Positions 1 through 8,199 of a DNA stretch of 64,000 nucleotides are shown in pieces. The first letter of the stretch is position 1; the number at the start of each line of letters is the position of its first letter. Source of the stretch: Planctomycetota bacterium (GTDB lineage Bacteria; Planctomycetota; UBA1135); contig JABHIE010000018.1 in assembly GCA_018671175.1 (NCBI GenBank), positions 62,001 through 126,000 of the forward strand, in the 5' to 3' direction. The notes beneath the pieces were generated by a model, which was given only the letters and a program-made list of their open reading frames with translations, was not told where the DNA came from and ran no database searches. Position numbers and translations under genes: made by a program.

Positions 1-385
1 CATCTATTAAAACTTGAAAGGCGGCTCTTGCTTCAAGGTAGCGACCACTTTCTAGTAGCGATTTAGCCGATGCAAGAGGAGCCTCGCGAGATGCGGCAAC
101 GGCTTCAAGGCCCATCTTGGACCACTTGTATTCTTCGTCACGCTCTAGTGCCGAACGGAAACCCTCTTCGGCTTCATCGAGCTCACCCAAATACCAATGA
201 CACCAGCCCAGCATGTCGTGGATGGCGGCCACATCGGGGTACATCCGTGCATGCTTTTCAAATTGCTCGAGAGCAGAGTTGTAATCGCGCTGGCGAAATA
301 AATCCCAGGGGTCGCTTTCTGGGCTTTGCGCAGCAAGCGGCAAAGTTATGAATAAAGCGAATAATAAAATGAAATACTTCATCAT
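1..385 (-). CDS. Secreted TPR protein (partial, C-terminus outside window)
   Basis: The reading frame starts at ATG 385-383 and runs off the left edge, giving at least 128 residues. Residues 1-20 are a clear signal peptide (MMKYFILLFALFITLPLAAQ), so the product is exported. What follows is helical and TPR-like, with signatures such as 'DMLGWCHWYLGELDEAEEGF'. The start overlaps the stop of the ATP-grasp gene as ATGA, so it is translationally coupled and forms the fourth gene of the cassette that begins at 3345. A second ATG directly follows the first and could also be used. The exact function cannot be read from the sequence; TPRs usually bind protein partners. Confidence 0.8.
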   Translation of the reverse strand, partial: MMKYFILLFALFITLPLAAQSPESDPWDLFRQRDYNSALEQFEKHARMYPDVAAIHDMLGWCHWYLGELDEAEEGFRSALERDEEYKWSKMGLEAVAASREAPLASAKSLLESGRYLEARAAFQVLID

Positions 386-1452
386 TTTTGTAATTCTAAT
401 TTACCGTTCGCCAAGAGGTCGCCCAAGTCTGTCACGCGGCCTAATTTGGTGTGCGTGCTACGCAAAAACATCGTACCCGCTGTCGGGGACGCAATGGTTT
501 CTGGGAGGTCTTCGCCTAAACCCAAACGCACTAAAAGATCAGGTAGGTTTAAGCCCGTACCGGGGCACATTCCGATCCAGGCCGGGAATCGAGCGTTAAC
601 CTCGACGAGGTGATATCGGCCGCTGGAATGTTCGCGCATCATTTCTAATTCAAGTGGGCCTTCCCAGTCAAGCTCGGCCAAGAATTTAAGCCCCGCGGCC
701 TCGGCTTCTGGGTCATCAACAACCACTGCGCCGATTGCCTTGCCTGCTGCCGACAAAACGGTTTTGCGAATGGTAATCATCGCGAGCGGGTCGCCACCTG
801 GCCGAACGACGGCGCAAATGTCGTATTCTTCGCCAACGACCTCTTTTTGCGCCAAGACAGGGTAGCCCCATTGATCGACAATTCGCTTAGCAACGATTTC
901 GGCCTCTTCTTGAGATTTAACCCGATATGCATCTGCAAGTGAGCCTTTGAGCCAGCACGGGAAATCCCAGTCTTCTTGTTTCCAAAAAGTCTTAGGGTCA
1001 GTTACGACCTCGGTCGCGGGGCTATGCAAACCGCGCTCAGCAGCCCAATGGGGCAAGCGTTGTTTGTAGCGATTTTTCACCGACTCAGGAGACGGGATCA
1101 CCATCTCGATACCCATGTCAGAAAGCTCTTGCCGGTGCAAAGAGAACAAGGCCAACTCGCTATCTAGAGCAGGGATTAATAAATCGATCGGGCACTCTTT
1201 ATTAATTTCGCGCAATCGCTTCATTAATGTTGCCGCCGGGTCGCCAGGAAGTGGTGTTAAATAAACGGTATCAAATAAGTCATCGCGAAAATTGCCGGTT
1301 AAAGTTGGCTCGTAAGCAAGCCCAATGATTTTGATTGCATCGCCGCGTGCATCACGCAAAGCTTTTGCGATAGATAAACCCGGATATGGGTTTTCGCGGC
1401 CTTCCAGGCCTGTTACAGCAACAACTGGTTTTTTAGAGGTCGACGAGGCCAT
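382..1452 (-). CDS. ATP-grasp enzyme, carbamoyl-phosphate-synthase-like
   Basis: 356 residues. The N-terminal part is a pre-ATP-grasp Rossmann-like region ('VVAVTGLEGRENPYPGLS', then 'IDLLIPALDSELALF'). The middle and C-terminal parts have the ATP-grasp fold, with the conserved nucleotide/metal-binding stretch EVNARFP near residues 284-290. ATP-grasp enzymes activate a carboxylate with ATP and join it to an amine or thiol, but the substrate is not evident here. The gene overlaps the PqqD-like gene by 20 nt upstream and the secreted TPR gene by ATGA downstream. That arrangement suggests a peptide- or protein-modifying role, which is an inference. No good Shine-Dalgarno precedes it, consistent with coupling to the upstream gene. 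Confidence 0.85.
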   Translation of the reverse strand: MASSTSKKPVVAVTGLEGRENPYPGLSIAKALRDARGDAIKIIGLAYEPTLTGNFRDDLFDTVYLTPLPGDPAATLMKRLREINKECPIDLLIPALDSELALFSLHRQELSDMGIEMVIPSPESVKNRYKQRLPHWAAERGLHSPATEVVTDPKTFWKQEDWDFPCWLKGSLADAYRVKSQEEAEIVAKRIVDQWGYPVLAQKEVVGEEYDICAVVRPGGDPLAMITIRKTVLSAAGKAIGAVVVDDPEAEAAGLKFLAELDWEGPLELEMMREHSSGRYHLVEVNARFPAWIGMCPGTGLNLPDLLVRLGLGEDLPETIASPTAGTMFLRSTHTKLGRVTDLGDLLANGKLELQK

Positions 1453-1687
1453 GATCTTGGAGTATGTTCAAAAAGGCATCGACATCTGTGCGGGCAGATA
1501 AAGGGAAAATATCGAACTCAGCAACGACTGCTTCTATCAAAGCTGCCCGACCATCACCGGCCTCGATGCGCGTCAACAAAAAGGCGGCTGTGTCGTTGAG
1601 GCCATGCACATTGCCGCTGCGAGGGTCAAACAAATAGCCGGGCGCATCGCCTTCGCGGCGCCACTGAAGGTTGGATCGAAGTTTCAT
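1433..1687 (-). CDS. PqqD-family small carrier/chaperone-like protein
   Basis: 84 residues. The sequence follows the PqqD (PF05402) plan: a basic N-terminal strand (LRSNLQWRREGD), a beta-hairpin ending in 'VHGLNDTAAFLL', a helical middle and a C-terminal winged-helix-like end 'DVDAFLNILQDHGLVDL'. PqqD proteins and RiPP recognition elements bind precursor peptides and present them to modifying enzymes. The start is taken at ATG 1687 because it forms an ATGA overlap with the stop of the upstream TPR gene; an in-frame start at 1720 would add 11 residues. It sits directly before an ATP-grasp gene. No precursor peptide is obvious nearby. Confidence 0.75.
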   Translation of the reverse strand: MKLRSNLQWRREGDAPGYLFDPRSGNVHGLNDTAAFLLTRIEAGDGRAALIEAVVAEFDIFPLSARTDVDAFLNILQDHGLVDL

Positions 1688-3345
1688 GATGGGAGGTAGG
1701 AAGAAGCCGCCGTTTTCCATTTATGCGACAAGCGCAAGTCGCCGAGTTTTTCGGCGACTTGCGCGCCCAGTAAGAACCACGGAGAGGGCGTTAGGTTCCC
1801 TTTAATCTGAGATTGAATGAGCTCAAGTGTTGTTTCTAAATCGCCGAGACTTTGCGCTTGAATCGCGCGCACCCAAACGGCCTGAGCTGATTCATGTTGG
1901 CAATCAAAAGTGTGCTCTGAGCCACCACAGTGCTCACTGGCCAAATCATGCGCCAAGCCACCGAGCAGGTGATTTTCGAGGGCGTCCAAAACGCCTTTTT
2001 GCCCAGCTTGGGCGAGCCCTGCTAGCTCAGTTTGGGCGGTATTCGAGTGATCGGCTGAGCTCAACAGGGCTGTATACAACTCAAAAGCCTTGTCCTCAGA
2101 CCCCGTTTCCGCCCATAGGCGACCCATATCCAAGCGCAAGCCATCATGAGCACTATGCTTCATCGCAAGCTCCATGTGACCAAAAGCCGCTTCGTAATGC
2201 CCCTGCGCCTGAGCTGCAAGTGCTTTCAATTGGCGGGGCGTATGCCCCGTCTGGAGTAGCAAATCAAGTTCACTCGACTCAAGCCGCGACAAAGCGCTTT
2301 CGACTTCTCTTGGACGGCCATCCTGCAAAAAAGCAAAGGCGCGACCGCCCGCCCACTGCACGCGTGGCACTTTGCCGAAGGAGGCATCTAAAACTTCGAG
2401 CGCCGCTTTTGCTTGATTTGCCTTGAGCAAACTCATCGCAAAAGGCAGCAGCATTTCATTCCAGAGCGGGTCAGCCAAAAACCAGCGCAGGGTTTGCGAT
2501 CGAGTGGCGTGATCTGGCTCGAGCTCAAAGGCCTCGCGATAGGCCGCAAATGAGTCTTTGATGCGCCCCAAATTTGCGCAAGCCCACGCCAAGCCCCAGC
2601 AGGCGTCCCCCGACAACATGTTGATCTTGCGAGAGGCTTCGAAATGTTCGTGTGCCGATTCCCATTGGGCTTGCGAGCAGGCCACCCATCCGCGAAAAGC
2701 GCGCGCGTCATACAACTTTGGGTTTATGCGAAGGGCTTCCATGAGAGAGGCCTCGGCTGCGGCATGCTCTTGCATGCGAAAGAGGCACATCCCGAGCCCT
2801 TTGTGCGCGCTGGCTTTTTCGGGCGCCTCTCCTAATGCGTGGCGGAAATGTTCCGCGCCTTTTTCATAGGAGCCCGCTGCAAAAGAACTCAATTCCCAAG
2901 CACACCAACCCAGCGCCTCGTGTATTTCACCACGAAAAACCGCAGGCACGCGCTCGGGGATGAGCAGCAAGGCGGCTTCAAAAAGCTGGGCGGCCGACTC
3001 AAAACGGCCGGCGTGAAAGAGTTTCCAGCCTTGCATGACGGGTTGATACTGCCAGGCTCGAATCGCTAACAAAGCTTTTTCCGCACCTATATGGCGCGAA
3101 TCACAAGCAAGCGCGTGCATCAGCCAGCCTTCCTCTTCTGTCTTGTCTTCTCGCTGCTTCGCTAGGCGAGCCATCAAAAACCCAGCCTCGGCCCATTCTG
3201 GCGCGCGTTGGATGGCCTGATTTAACAAGGATTCAGCACCGTCATAATCGTGAGCGAGTAAACACTTCTCTGCCCGCTCAAGCAAAACAGCTGGCTTCCA
3301 TAAATGGAAGCGTGCAAAAAAGCGAAACAAAGTTTGGGGGGCCAC
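1684..3345 (-). CDS. Large TPR-repeat protein, first gene of PqqD/ATP-grasp cassette
   Basis: 553 residues starting at GTG. Tandem TPR-like helical pairs cover most of the length, for example near residues 27-60 (DYDGAESLLNQAIQRAP) and 190-260. No signal peptide or membrane span is visible, so it is probably cytoplasmic. A run of Gly-, His- and Cys-containing residues lies near the C-terminus ('HCGGSEHTFDCQHE'). The start codon is preceded by TAAACT five bases upstream and no Shine-Dalgarno, suggesting a leaderless transcript. Its stop overlaps the PqqD-like start as ATGA. I do not recognise a named family; a scaffold for the neighbouring enzymes is a guess. Confidence 0.8.
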   Translation of the reverse strand: MAPQTLFRFFARFHLWKPAVLLERAEKCLLAHDYDGAESLLNQAIQRAPEWAEAGFLMARLAKQREDKTEEEGWLMHALACDSRHIGAEKALLAIRAWQYQPVMQGWKLFHAGRFESAAQLFEAALLLIPERVPAVFRGEIHEALGWCAWELSSFAAGSYEKGAEHFRHALGEAPEKASAHKGLGMCLFRMQEHAAAEASLMEALRINPKLYDARAFRGWVACSQAQWESAHEHFEASRKINMLSGDACWGLAWACANLGRIKDSFAAYREAFELEPDHATRSQTLRWFLADPLWNEMLLPFAMSLLKANQAKAALEVLDASFGKVPRVQWAGGRAFAFLQDGRPREVESALSRLESSELDLLLQTGHTPRQLKALAAQAQGHYEAAFGHMELAMKHSAHDGLRLDMGRLWAETGSEDKAFELYTALLSSADHSNTAQTELAGLAQAGQKGVLDALENHLLGGLAHDLASEHCGGSEHTFDCQHESAQAVWVRAIQAQSLGDLETTLELIQSQIKGNLTPSPWFLLGAQVAEKLGDLRLSHKWKTAASSYLPS

Positions 3346-3579
3346 GGCTTAGTTTAACCCTGCAACGAATCTAAGTTCTGCTTCTAGTTAGGGCGAGCTT
3401 CAATTCGGCGAGCAAGGCTTTCGCATGAAAATGCTCGCGAGGATGGTGCGGCAGGGAACCGTAACAAGGAGTCGCTCGAAAAGTGAGAGTTACACAACCA
3501 TCTTTTATGCCACTTCTATTTTAAGAAATAATGATATTCCCGTCCAAGACGCCCATTTTTCACTCTTACCGGGTAGCCC
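3346..3579. other. Intergenic region with a weak 52-codon ORF
   Basis: This 234-bp divergent spacer separates the minus-strand TPR cassette from the plus-strand lipoprotein. It must hold promoters for both sides, but only the TAAACT box on the minus strand is convincing. On the plus strand a 52-codon frame runs from ATG 3425 to TGA 3583 and overlaps the lipoprotein start as ATGA. It has an AAGG seven bases before the ATG, but its predicted peptide looks compositionally random, so it is not called as a gene. Confidence 0.4.
3351..3356 (-). promoter_or_regulatory. Putative -10 hexamer TAAACT, leaderless start of TPR gene
   Basis: On the minus strand TAAACT lies five bases before the GTG start at 3345 and there is no ribosome-binding site. 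The same hexamer and short distance recur before other genes in this window (for example 33306 and 43977). Confidence 0.4.
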
Positions 3580-4074
3580 ATGAAATTCTTCTTCTCACTA
3601 GTCCTTACTTTCCTCGTCTTGACGAGCCCCGCCTGCTTTGAGTTGCCAAGCTTCGATTCGCTCATTGATGACGGCGACCATACCACTTACAGCGACTTTG
3701 ACTTAATCGGAACATGGGGTGTCACGGTTAGCACTATTGGCTATGAGTACCCAAGCCACTGGGTTTTAGAGTTCGACATCATTGACGGGTCTGTTGCCTT
3801 GACGGCTCTTTATGACGAAACTGGCTCTGATTGGATTGAATCTGGCTCACAGCCTAATTGGACCATTTCTGCAGCTGGTGAGCTAGATTTAACAATCGAC
3901 TCTAGCCTGTATGATGAATGGGCGAACCTAACATATACTCAAATCGATCATTTCACTGGTGAGATGGAGTCAAGCAAGCATTTCATAAATGGGACTCAAG
4001 TGACCCATCTCACCTTTGAAGCGAGTGGCGATGAATATTGGCTTTTGGGCAGCTTCGAAGCAGAGAAATATTAA
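3580..4074 (+). CDS. Small lipoprotein of unknown function
   Basis: 164 residues. It opens with a lipoprotein signal sequence and lipobox (LVLTSPAC), placing the acylated Cys at about residue 19. The mature part is acidic and rich in alternating Ser, Thr and hydrophobic residues, with a 'LIGTWGVTV' segment near the N-terminus that resembles the first strand of lipocalin-like beta barrels. No catalytic motif is seen. It stands alone between the TPR cassette and the cytochrome oxidase assembly genes and may be unrelated to either. The beta-barrel reading is tentative. Confidence 0.75.
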   Translation: MKFFFSLVLTFLVLTSPACFELPSFDSLIDDGDHTTYSDFDLIGTWGVTVSTIGYEYPSHWVLEFDIIDGSVALTALYDETGSDWIESGSQPNWTISAAGELDLTIDSSLYDEWANLTYTQIDHFTGEMESSKHFINGTQVTHLTFEASGDEYWLLGSFEAEKY

Positions 4075-4178
4075 TCTTGATCTCGTCTAGCGAGGCTCGC
4101 CACCTCTCAAACTAACGATCGCGGCAAATGGTGGCGGAAGAAACCCGGGTTTAGACTAACCTATTGGGGAAACCTGCC

Positions 4179-4757
4179 ATGAGACCCCTCTTCCTCTTAG
4201 CCCTTCCGCTGCTCTGCCTTTGCGCATCATGCAGTCAAACGATTGACCCTGGCGACATGACGCCGATTGGTTCGATTGATCAAATCCAGCTGGTCGACCA
4301 CGCGGGCGAGCCTTTCAGCGAAAATGATTTCGAGGGCTCTATCTGGGTTGTCGATTTTTTCTTCACGCGCTGCCCTTCGGTTTGCCCGCGGCTACAGCTT
4401 GAGATGAAAAAATTTGCCGAGCGATACGCGAATGAGCCACGAGTCCAATTCTTAAGTATCACGGTCGATACTGAATTCGATGAGCCAGAAGTGCTGGCTG
4501 CCTTTGCGGAAAAACTTGGCCTCCCACTCGACAACTGGCGGCTTACAACTGGCGACCCGCGAGCCATTCGCCAATTTTCGGAGCACACGCTAAAACTTGC
4601 GATGGGAACCGACATGGATGAAAACGGCGACATCGCCCATTCCACCAAGTTTGTTTTGATCGACGCCAAAGGCGATGTCCGCGGTTTTATTGATGGCCTA
4701 GAAGAGTCTGAGCACCCCCGCTTTGACGCCATGATTCAAACTCTGCTTGCGGAATGA
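4179..4757 (+). CDS. sco: SCO1/SenC-family copper chaperone lipoprotein
   Basis: 192 residues. The N-terminal signal ends in a lipobox (LCLCASC), so the protein is anchored outside the inner membrane. The thioredoxin-fold copper site is intact: CPSVCP near residue 65 and the distal His in 'GDIAHSTKF'. Sco proteins deliver or reduce copper at the CuA site of oxidase subunit II. ATG 4179 is chosen because GGGGA lies eight to nine bases upstream; an in-frame TTG at 4164 is less likely. The stop overlaps the next gene as ATGA, starting a five-gene oxidase maturation operon. A second Sco is encoded at 12824-13651. Confidence 0.93.
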   Translation: MRPLFLLALPLLCLCASCSQTIDPGDMTPIGSIDQIQLVDHAGEPFSENDFEGSIWVVDFFFTRCPSVCPRLQLEMKKFAERYANEPRVQFLSITVDTEFDEPEVLAAFAEKLGLPLDNWRLTTGDPRAIRQFSEHTLKLAMGTDMDENGDIAHSTKFVLIDAKGDVRGFIDGLEESEHPRFDAMIQTLLAE

Positions 4758-5194
4758 ATTTACCTCTACTTAATGCATCGCTTAATGGCACGGCGGGCCT
4801 ACTTTTAATTGGCGGGTTCATTGCCATTCGCGCTGGCAAAGAAAAGTTGCACATCCGCTTGATGATGTTCGCATTATTAGCGAGCGCGGCCTTTTTGATT
4901 TCCTATGGCTTGCATCATTTAACGGGCGCCTTGACTGTCAAATACGCTGGCCCTGAATCTTGGAAGACCGCCTATCTTGTTTTGCTTTTGACGCATACGG
5001 TTTTGGCGGCGGTCGTGCCATTTTTGGCGATTCGAGTGGCCTTCTTGGGGATAAAAGGTCGGCGCGAGGCACACCGTAAACTGGCGCGAGTGACATTTCC
5101 GATTTGGATTTATGTTTCAATTACGGGTGTTTTGATTTACCTCGTTCTCTATGTCTGGACAAACTCCTGGGAGATTGCTCGTGCAGGCATCTGA
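4754..5194 (+). CDS. DUF420 membrane protein, oxidase assembly type
   Basis: 146 residues with four predicted membrane spans and conserved His residues in 'YGLHHLTG' and 'LLTHTVLAA', the pattern of DUF420. The Bacillus and Staphylococcus member CtaM is needed to mature haem-copper oxidase, and the position here between sco and ctaA fits such a role. It overlaps sco by ATGA, and the next gene overlaps its end. The family assignment is firm; the exact role in this organism is inferred. Confidence 0.87.
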   Translation: MNLPLLNASLNGTAGLLLIGGFIAIRAGKEKLHIRLMMFALLASAAFLISYGLHHLTGALTVKYAGPESWKTAYLVLLLTHTVLAAVVPFLAIRVAFLGIKGRREAHRKLARVTFPIWIYVSITGVLIYLVLYVWTNSWEIARAGI

Positions 5195-6152
5195 TAAAAA
5201 GGGCATCCTTGCCGTTGTTGTTGTTTCGATTTTGGGCTTGGGTATTACTTTTACCGCCGGTGAATCGCTTTCGGATGCTGTGATTCATCCGATGCAATGG
5301 CTGCGTGGCCCTGGTTCAAATCTTGCTTTCGGAGCCGCAATAGATGACTCTTTTGGCACCTATGACTCGCCAAAGTTATTGGCCTCCTCCGTAGACCCCG
5401 CTGCCGCCCGACGACTCTGGATGCAAAAGTGCTCACAGTGCCACGGCGCAGATGGCCAAGCGAAGACGCCGACGGCCGACCTGCTCAATCCACGCCCCCG
5501 CGACTTTTCAGAGGGCGTTGTAAAATTTGTTTCGAGCCGTGCGACAACCGAGCACGCACCTCGCCCAAGCCAAGTCGATTTACGGCGCGTGATTCGCGAA
5601 GGCGCTCCGTTTACTTCCATGTCTGCCTTTGACGAGTTAAACGAAAATGAGCTTGATGCGATTGTGGCTTATACGCGATGGCTACTGATTCGTAATGCTT
5701 CTGGGCGCGCCATTCGTGGCGGCAAGATTGCCCACTACGCTAACGATATTGCACGCCTGCGAAAAATGGTGACGGCACAATTTGACGCCGCCGATTTGCC
5801 TGTCGTTGATTTGATTTCAAAAGGCCGCACCGGTGATGTTGTTCGCGGTAAAGACTTGTTTCAATCGACTCGGGCTGCGTGCTTTACTTGCCACGGCTCA
5901 AGTGGTGCCGGTGACGGTGCGGCGGCGACAGACGAAAACGGAAAAGCCCTTTTAATGGATATTTGGGGGCAACCTGCACCACCGCGTGATTTACGACTTG
6001 GGCAATTTCATGGCGGCTCGACAACGCGTGCTATTTTCTCGCGGATTCAAAACGGCATCCCCGGCACGCCGATGCCAGCGGCGACCGCGTTAACCGATAT
6101 TGAGATTCTCGATCTCACAGCCTATGTCTTGCAACTCAGAGGCAACCTATGA
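5181..6152 (+). CDS. Membrane-anchored dihaem cytochrome c
   Basis: 323 residues from GTG 5181. An N-terminal hydrophobic segment (residues about 7-25) acts as signal anchor, followed by two cytochrome c domains with haem sites CSQCH and CFTCH. Each domain ends with a Met-containing loop ('SMSAF' and 'TPMPA') that can supply the axial ligand. GTG 5181 is preferred because GGGAG lies about nine bases upstream; ATG 5151 would overlap DUF420 by 44 bases. It probably carries electrons in the periplasm between alternative complex III and the caa3 oxidase encoded opposite. The stop overlaps ctaA. Confidence 0.88.
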   Translation: MQASDKKGILAVVVVSILGLGITFTAGESLSDAVIHPMQWLRGPGSNLAFGAAIDDSFGTYDSPKLLASSVDPAAARRLWMQKCSQCHGADGQAKTPTADLLNPRPRDFSEGVVKFVSSRATTEHAPRPSQVDLRRVIREGAPFTSMSAFDELNENELDAIVAYTRWLLIRNASGRAIRGGKIAHYANDIARLRKMVTAQFDAADLPVVDLISKGRTGDVVRGKDLFQSTRAACFTCHGSSGAGDGAAATDENGKALLMDIWGQPAPPRDLRLGQFHGGSTTRAIFSRIQNGIPGTPMPAATALTDIEILDLTAYVLQLRGNL

Positions 6153-7078
6153 GCCAATACTCTCTCTCGCCTTGGCCGCAACGATGGGCCATCCTTTCGC
6201 TCATCGTCACGATTCTGCTAACGATTGGCATTGGTGGCGTTATCACTTCAACCGAAGTGGGCATGGCTTACCCCACTTGGCCCGACATCAACGGTGGCTC
6301 ACTTTTCGACTTTTTCTACGGAAGCCTGGCTGAGCAGTTTGGCATTGGGTCGACAATCGAACACACGCATCGGCAGGCAGGCACACTTTCTGGGCTGGCG
6401 ATTATGGCACTTGTTGCCGCTTGTTTCTTTAGCCGCGGCACAACATCGGCGCACAAAAAAATGTCGCTCATCGTTTTTGGCCTTGTTGTCGCGCAAGGTT
6501 TGCTTGGCGCGTTTCGTGTTTTGGCCAATAGCTATGGTGGCGCCATTATCCATGCCGTCGGCGCGCAACTTGTCATTGTTTCCATAGTCATCATCATCAA
6601 AATGACTGCTCGAAACCAAAGTTCTATCCCGAACAACTCTGCAATGAGCCGCCTGCAGCTCTGGAGTTTCATCGGCATCATTGTTTTATTTCTCAACCTC
6701 GTCACAGCTGCCGCGCTTCGACATAAAGAAGGCGCATTTTCAGGGCATCTCATTCTGGCAATTCTCGCGGCTGCGGTTTTAGGGTTTGTCGTGCGGCACG
6801 CTCTCATTCATTTTCGAGACATCCACGCCATCCGCCAGAGCGCGCGACGACTCCTCACTCTGCTAGGGCTGCAACTCGGGTTAGGGCTAGGCACTTGGTC
6901 TTATTTGCTGGGGCCGCTTCAAGGCACGATTCTAGAAGGGCAAAGCCGATTCTTGCTTGAGTCAAGCTTGGCAACGACGCACCTCTTATTTGGCGTCTTA
7001 GTGCTCGCGCAACTAACCGCTCTCTGGATGGACGCCCGTGCATCAAACCACTCAAACGCGGCCGCCAAAGAGCTTTAA
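6149..7078 (+). CDS. ctaA: Haem A synthase, CtaA/COX15 family
   Basis: 309 residues with eight predicted membrane helices. Four conserved His residues are visible, in 'IEHTHRQAG', 'AIIHAVGAQ', 'FSGHLILAI' and 'ATTHLLFGV'; these bind the two haems. The enzyme oxidises the C8 methyl of haem O to the formyl group of haem A, the cofactor of aa3/caa3 oxidases. It overlaps the preceding cytochrome gene by ATGA and is followed after three bases by ctaB, which makes its substrate. Confidence 0.95.
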   Translation: MSQYSLSPWPQRWAILSLIVTILLTIGIGGVITSTEVGMAYPTWPDINGGSLFDFFYGSLAEQFGIGSTIEHTHRQAGTLSGLAIMALVAACFFSRGTTSAHKKMSLIVFGLVVAQGLLGAFRVLANSYGGAIIHAVGAQLVIVSIVIIIKMTARNQSSIPNNSAMSRLQLWSFIGIIVLFLNLVTAAALRHKEGAFSGHLILAILAAAVLGFVVRHALIHFRDIHAIRQSARRLLTLLGLQLGLGLGTWSYLLGPLQGTILEGQSRFLLESSLATTHLLFGVLVLAQLTALWMDARASNHSNAAAKEL

Positions 7079-7081
7079 ATC

Positions 7082-7954
7082 ATGAAAGGCTCTTTAAGCG
7101 ACTGGGCGGTTCTATCGAAGGCGCGCCTACAGCTCATGTCGAGTGGCGCAGCCATTGCCTGTGCCTGGATGGCCGCGGATGGCCACCTCTCTTGGCCGAC
7201 TGCCTTACATTTATTCTTTGGGCTCACTTTAGCGAGCAATGCATCTGCTGCATTGAATCAAGTTTATGAAGCCGACGCTGATGCGCAGATGAATCGCACA
7301 AAAAACCGGCCCATCCCCGCAGGTCGAATTGATGCGCGCGATGCAAGCCGTTTTGCTTGGGTCTCTGGCGTTGTGGGTATTGCATGGCTAGGTTGGTTTT
7401 TGAACCCACTTACCGCATGGCTCGCCTTTGTTATGTTTGCTCTTTATGTATGGGTTTACACTCCACTCAAAAGAGTAACGACACTCAATACTTTAGTCGG
7501 TGCATTTCCTGGCGCACTGCCCTTGCTCGTTGGATGGGCCGCACCGGGCAATGGCCTATCGATGACTGCGGGCATTTTATTTGCCATCCTGTATTTGTGG
7601 CAACTCCCCCACTTTATGGCCATCGCCTGGATGTATCGCAAAGACTACGCTGACGGCGGAATGCGTATGCTTCCCGTTGACGACCCAAGTGGTGGCTCAA
7701 CGGCGCGGCAAGCGATTCAATATGCAATTGCACTTGTCCCCGTAAGTTTAGTGCCGACAGTTGTTGGCCTTGCTGGGTTAGTTTATTTTTATACGGCCCT
7801 GACCTTGTCGATTTTGTTTTTAGCCTTTGTGCTGCGCTTTGCACTGCAACGCACAGACAAGCGCGCACGCATTGTGCTTTGGGCTAGCTTGGTTTATTTA
7901 CCGCTCGTGCTCACCATGCTTGGCCTCGATTGGCAAGGCTTGCCTCAAAGCTAA
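7082..7954 (+). CDS. ctaB: Protohaem IX farnesyltransferase (haem O synthase)
   Basis: 290 residues, UbiA-type prenyltransferase with about nine membrane helices. The prenyl-diphosphate/Mg site is seen in 'NQVYEADADAQMNRTKNRP', with second conserved regions 'YTPLKRVTTLNTLVGAFPGA' and 'WQLPHFMAIAW'. It converts haem B to haem O for CtaA. It is the last gene of the maturation operon and converges with the oxidase operon on the opposite strand. Confidence 0.95.
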   Translation: MKGSLSDWAVLSKARLQLMSSGAAIACAWMAADGHLSWPTALHLFFGLTLASNASAALNQVYEADADAQMNRTKNRPIPAGRIDARDASRFAWVSGVVGIAWLGWFLNPLTAWLAFVMFALYVWVYTPLKRVTTLNTLVGAFPGALPLLVGWAAPGNGLSMTAGILFAILYLWQLPHFMAIAWMYRKDYADGGMRMLPVDDPSGGSTARQAIQYAIALVPVSLVPTVVGLAGLVYFYTALTLSILFLAFVLRFALQRTDKRARIVLWASLVYLPLVLTMLGLDWQGLPQS

Positions 7955-7986
7955 AGTCATTACGCTAGACCAGCGGGCTGGCTGAA

Positions 7987-8199
7987 TTAAAGCAAGAAAC
8001 CTTCGCTGTCATTCGATTGCAGCAAAACGAGTACAAGCCGACTCAATAGAGAAAGGGCGAGCGCAATCAGGGCCCAGTTCCACATTGCGCGCTGAGCGAT
8101 TGGGTCGCGACCGTTGGTTTTCAAAAACAGCCCCCGAGCGACACAGCACAAAAAGGCGAAGATGCTGATAAATGCTACAAATGAGAGGGGCAGAATCAT
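7987..8199 (-). CDS. Small two-span membrane protein at end of oxidase operon
   Basis: 70 residues with two hydrophobic segments (about 4-25 and 42-60) separated by a short basic loop 'RGLFLKTNGRDPIAQRAM'. It overlaps the second subunit III gene by ATGA, so it is translated with the oxidase operon. It has no recognisable domain. A small oxidase accessory subunit is possible; the evidence is only location and topology. Confidence 0.65.
   Translation of the reverse strand: MILPLSFVAFISIFAFLCCVARGLFLKTNGRDPIAQRAMWNWALIALALSLLSRLVLVLLQSNDSEGFLL

Noticed and set aside
7955-7986. Terminator between ctaB and the convergent small gene
   Set aside because: Only a 5-bp stem (CCAGC-GG-GCTGG) without a T-run is present; too weak to call.
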